Assembly (NCBI RefSeq): GCF_025564065.1
Contig: NZ_JAMGZK010000051.1
Location: forward strand, 62,001 to 126,000
DNA: 64,000 bases
Origin: Silvania hatchlandensis
GTDB taxonomy: Bacteria; Pseudomonadota; Gammaproteobacteria; Enterobacterales; Enterobacteriaceae
Direction: 5' to 3'
Below the pieces are notes generated by a model. The model made no database searches. It saw nothing but the letters and a program-made list of their open reading frames with translations, and was not told where the DNA came from. The position numbers were made by a program, and so were the translations under genes. Below are positions 61,310-64,000 of the stretch, in pieces (position 1 is the first letter of the stretch; each line of letters starts with the position of its first letter).

Positions 61310-63181
61310 ATGACTTCCTCTGCTAAAGCAGATTTGATTCTGGTCAATGGCCAGTTTCATACCGTCGATCGTGAAAACCCCCTTGCCGAAGCGGTGGCCG
61401 TGCGCGACGGCAAATTCCTTGCCGTCGGCACCGTGGCCGAGGTGATGCAGTATCACGACGACAGCAGTAAAGTGGTGGATCTGAAAGGCCACACCGCCAT
61501 CCCCGGCCTGAACGATTCGCACCTGCACCTGATCCGTGGCGGGCTGAACTACAACCTCGAGCTGCGCTGGGAGGGCGTGCCGTCGCTGGCCGATGCCCTG
61601 CGTATGCTGAAAGAGCAGGCCCTGCGCACCCCGTCGCCCCAGTGGGTACGCGTGGTAGGTGGCTGGAACGAGTTCCAGTTTGCCGAACGCCGGATGCCGA
61701 CCCTCGACGAAATCAACGCCGCCGCGCCGGATACCCCGGTGTTTATCCTGCATCTGTACGATCGCGCCCTGCTCAACCGCGCGGCGCTGAAGGTGGTGGG
61801 CTACACCAAAGACACCCCGAACCCACCGGGGGGCGAGATCCAGCGCGACGCCAACGGCAACCCGACCGGGATGCTGATTGCCCGTCCGAACGCCATGATC
61901 CTGTACGCCACCCTCGCCAAAGGGCCAAAACTGCCGCTGGAACAGCAGGTGAACTCGACCCGCCAGTTTATGCGCGAGCTGAACCGCCTGGGGCTGACCA
62001 GCGCCATCGATGCGGGCGGCGGCTTCCAGAACTACCCGGAAGACTACGAAGTGATTGCCGAGCTGCACGAGAAAAAGCAGATGACGCTCCGCATCGCCTA
62101 TAACCTGTTTACCCAGCGCCCCGGCCACGAGCTGGAAGACTTCGAGAAGTGGACCGACATGCTCAAACCGGGCCAGGGAACCGACTTCTTCCGCCATAAC
62201 GGCGCGGGCGAAATGCTGGTGTTCTCTGCCGCCGACTTTGAAGATTTCCTTGAGCCGCGCCCGGATCTGGCCCCCGGCATGGAGGACGAACTGGAGCGCG
62301 TGGTGCGCCATCTGGTCGAGCATCGCTGGCCGTTCCGCCTGCACGCCACCTATGACGAATCCATCAGCCGGATGCTGAACGTCTTTGAGAAAGTGAACCG
62401 CGAGATCCCCTTCGACGGGCTGCACTGGTTCTTTGACCACGCCGAGACTGTCTCGCAGGCCAACATCGATCGTATCAAAGCGCTGGGCGGCGGCATCGCC
62501 GTGCAGCACCGGATGGCCTTCCAGGGCGAGTACTTTGCCGAGCGTTACGGAATGGAAGCGGTTCGCCATACTCCACCGGTAACCAAAATGCTGGAGACCG
62601 GCGTGCCGGTAGGCTTAGGCACCGACGCCACCCGCGTGGCGAGCTACAACCCGTGGACCGCGCTTTACTGGCTGGTCTCTGGCCGTACCGTGGGCGGGAT
62701 GCAAATGTACGATCACAGCGCCCGTCTGGATCGCGACACCGCTCTGATGCTGTGGACCCAGGGCAGCGCGTGGTTCTCGAACGAGCAGAACCAGAAAGGG
62801 CAGATCAAAATCGGTCAGCTCGCGGATCTCGCGGTGCTGAGCAAAGACTACTTCCGCGTCCCGGAAGAGGAGATCAAGGGCATCGAGTCGGTGCTGACGG
62901 TGGTGGACGGTGAAATCGTCTATGCCGCAGGCAGCTTTGGCCCGCTGGCGCCACCGACGATCCCGGTATTGCCGGACTGGTCTCCGGTGGTCAAAGTCCC
63001 TGGCCACTACCGCAGCGCCCCACCGCAGGCCGCCCGCGTAGGGATGAGCGCCGTACACCACTGCAGCGGCCCGTGCGGCGTACACAACCATGGACATGAC
63101 TTTGCCCGCAGCGCAGAGATGCCGGTGGCCGACGATAACGCCTTCTGGGGAGCGCTGGGCTGCAGCTGCTTCGCGTTCTAA
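61310..63181 (+). CDS. YtcJ-like amidohydrolase with Cys/His-rich tail
   Basis: The 623-residue metal-dependent hydrolase has the N-terminal metal site GLNDSHLHLIRGG (His71, His73), later HATYDES, FFDHAE, GLGTDATR, and a beta-sandwich at both ends. It resembles amidohydrolase 3 (YtcJ) enzymes, which cleave amide or formamide bonds. The last ~60 residues carry HHCSGPCGVHNHGHD and GCSCF, an unusual metal-binding-like extension. No signal peptide. CAGGAG precedes the ATG. It starts the divergent operon with DoxX and MFS genes. Confidence 0.9.
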   Translation: MTSSAKADLILVNGQFHTVDRENPLAEAVAVRDGKFLAVGTVAEVMQYHDDSSKVVDLKGHTAIPGLNDSHLHLIRGGLNYNLELRWEGVPSLADALRMLKEQALRTPSPQWVRVVGGWNEFQFAERRMPTLDEINAAAPDTPVFILHLYDRALLNRAALKVVGYTKDTPNPPGGEIQRDANGNPTGMLIARPNAMILYATLAKGPKLPLEQQVNSTRQFMRELNRLGLTSAIDAGGGFQNYPEDYEVIAELHEKKQMTLRIAYNLFTQRPGHELEDFEKWTDMLKPGQGTDFFRHNGAGEMLVFSAADFEDFLEPRPDLAPGMEDELERVVRHLVEHRWPFRLHATYDESISRMLNVFEKVNREIPFDGLHWFFDHAETVSQANIDRIKALGGGIAVQHRMAFQGEYFAERYGMEAVRHTPPVTKMLETGVPVGLGTDATRVASYNPWTALYWLVSGRTVGGMQMYDHSARLDRDTALMLWTQGSAWFSNEQNQKGQIKIGQLADLAVLSKDYFRVPEEEIKGIESVLTVVDGEIVYAAGSFGPLAPPTIPVLPDWSPVVKVPGHYRSAPPQAARVGMSAVHHCSGPCGVHNHGHDFARSAEMPVADDNAFWGALGCSCFAF

Positions 63182-63183
63182 TC

Positions 63184-63597
63184 ATGACGAATTCAACGCA
63201 CCTCACCACGCCCCGGATTGACCTGGGGCTGTTATTCCTGCGCATCACCGGCAGCCTGCTGTTGCTCTACGTTCACGGCCTGCCGAAGGTGCTGCACTTC
63301 AGCGAAGAGCTGACGCGCATCGAGGATCCGTTTGGCTTCGGGCCGTATTTCAGCCTGATCCCGGCGATCGTCGCCGAAGTGATCTGCCCGATCCTGATCC
63401 TGTTCGGCATTGCCACCCGGCTGGCCTGCCTGCCCATTATTGCCGTGCTGCTGGTGGCGATGCTGGTGGTGCATCCGGGCTGGTCGATTGCCGAAGGTCA
63501 GTTTGGCTGGCTGCTGCTGATCGTCTTCACCACGCTTGCCATCACCGGCCCCGGCGCGTGGCGGGTACGCACACGGGCCACGGAGCGGTTCGCATGA
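63184..63597 (+). CDS. DoxX-family membrane protein
   Basis: The 137-residue protein has four membrane segments and DoxX features: LGLLFLRITGSLLLLYVHGL-PKVLHF near the start and AEVICPILILFGIATRLA. It follows the amidohydrolase by 2 bp and overlaps the MFS gene by four bases. DoxX proteins are associated with redox or quinone chemistry at the membrane; its role here is unknown. Confidence 0.9.
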   Translation: MTNSTHLTTPRIDLGLLFLRITGSLLLLYVHGLPKVLHFSEELTRIEDPFGFGPYFSLIPAIVAEVICPILILFGIATRLACLPIIAVLLVAMLVVHPGWSIAEGQFGWLLLIVFTTLAITGPGAWRVRTRATERFA

Positions 63598-64000
63598 CTC
63601 AGCTCAACGACGCCCATCTGCCACCCGTCAGCGCCCCGGCGATGTCCACCTGGCAGCCGCTGCGCCAGCGGGTGTTCCGCATGCTGTGGATTGCCACGGT
63701 GGTGTCGAACGTCGGCTCATGGATGAGCGACGTCGGGGTGAATTGGAGCATGCTGACCCTGAGCGCCGACCCGCTGGATATCGCGCTGGTGCAGGCGGCG
63801 AGCAGCCTGCCGATGTTTCTTTTCGCCCTGCCCTCCGGGGTGATGGCGGATATCGTCGACCGGCGCAAGTACCTGCTGTTCTCGCAGTTGTGGATGTTTA
63901 TCGCCGCTGCGGGTCTGGCCGTGCTGTCGTTTACCGGCCAGGTGACCCCGACGGTACTGCTGGCGGCAGCCTTCCTGTTAAGCGTCGGTAGCGCCATGAG
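63594..64000 (+). CDS. MFS exporter (EntS/MFS_3-like), N-terminal part
   Basis: The gene runs off the window after 135 codons. The visible part has WIATVVSNVGSWMSDVGVNW, ALPSGVMADIVDRRKYLLFS and about four membrane segments, as in MFS_3 exporters such as EntS. ATG 63594 overlaps the doxX stop (ATGA). It probably exports a product or substrate of the amidohydrolase system. Confidence 0.88.
   Translation, partial: MTQLNDAHLPPVSAPAMSTWQPLRQRVFRMLWIATVVSNVGSWMSDVGVNWSMLTLSADPLDIALVQAASSLPMFLFALPSGVMADIVDRRKYLLFSQLWMFIAAAGLAVLSFTGQVTPTVLLAAAFLLSVGSAM

Noticed and set aside
1-64000. tRNA, rRNA, insertion sequences or prophage genes
   Set aside because: I found no cloverleaf, no transposase or integrase product and no terminal repeats of an insertion sequence.

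Overview
The window is a 64 kb piece of an Enterobacteriaceae chromosome. Its conserved genes (btsT-yjiX-yjiA, yjiN, sad, nudI, ydcR, roxA) read like E. coli orthologues. The accessory content (a kps capsule locus, foxA/foxR, an unusual PTS/GH105 locus, a very large hybrid sensor kinase) suits an Enterobacter/Leclercia/Lelliottia-like genus. The genus is an inference; no rRNA, tRNA, insertion sequence, phage gene or CRISPR array is visible.

1-21.5 kb is most of an ABC-transporter-dependent capsule locus: the end of kpsT, kpsE, a serotype-specific block, then kpsC-kpsS. This matches the E. coli group 3 layout (kpsDMTE - variable - kpsCS). The block encodes a methyltransferase with a ~500-residue coiled coil, two large GT2 proteins, a GT11-like protein, two GT92-like (DADEF) proteins, a GT1-like protein, Ugd (UDP-GlcA) and RfbBDAC (dTDP-L-rhamnose). 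The polymer therefore probably contains glucuronic acid and rhamnose. A 2.1 kb AT-rich patch (6.4-8.5 kb) looks recently exchanged.

21.5-30.3 kb is conserved core: the pyruvate symporter btsT with yjiX and yjiA, sad, an AraC regulator, a LysE exporter, a BrnT/BrnA toxin-antitoxin pair and yjiN.

30.3-37.5 kb is a leftward carbohydrate locus. A three-gene unit (unknown 815-residue toroid-like protein, GH105-like unsaturated uronyl hydrolase, PTS EIIBC) lies behind two good CRP sites. An unassigned 557-residue protein with its own terminator precedes it. I do not recognise this combination.

37.5-53 kb is mixed: a MarR-HlyD-DUF2955 efflux operon, an AhpD-like protein facing a MocR regulator, nudI, a 53-residue DUF1127 gene facing ydcR, the ferrioxamine-type receptor foxA with foxR and a Fur box, small stress-type genes, roxA, and a DeoR / MFS / VOC group.

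53-64 kb is the most unusual part. A leftward operon encodes a YcaC-like hydrolase, two XapX membrane proteins, a receiver-only response regulator and an 1865-residue kinase-like/ATPase/GAF/PAS/histidine-kinase protein. A FixJ-type regulator converges on it. A divergent operon carries a YtcJ-like amidohydrolase with a Cys/His-rich tail, a DoxX protein and an MFS exporter that runs off the end. The divergent promoter region holds four direct repeats with an exact 16-bp period, a likely operator array.

Four copies of a CCCTCACCCTAACCC-type inverted repeat and two REP-type elements lie between genes. No gene-free stretch exceeds 300 bp.
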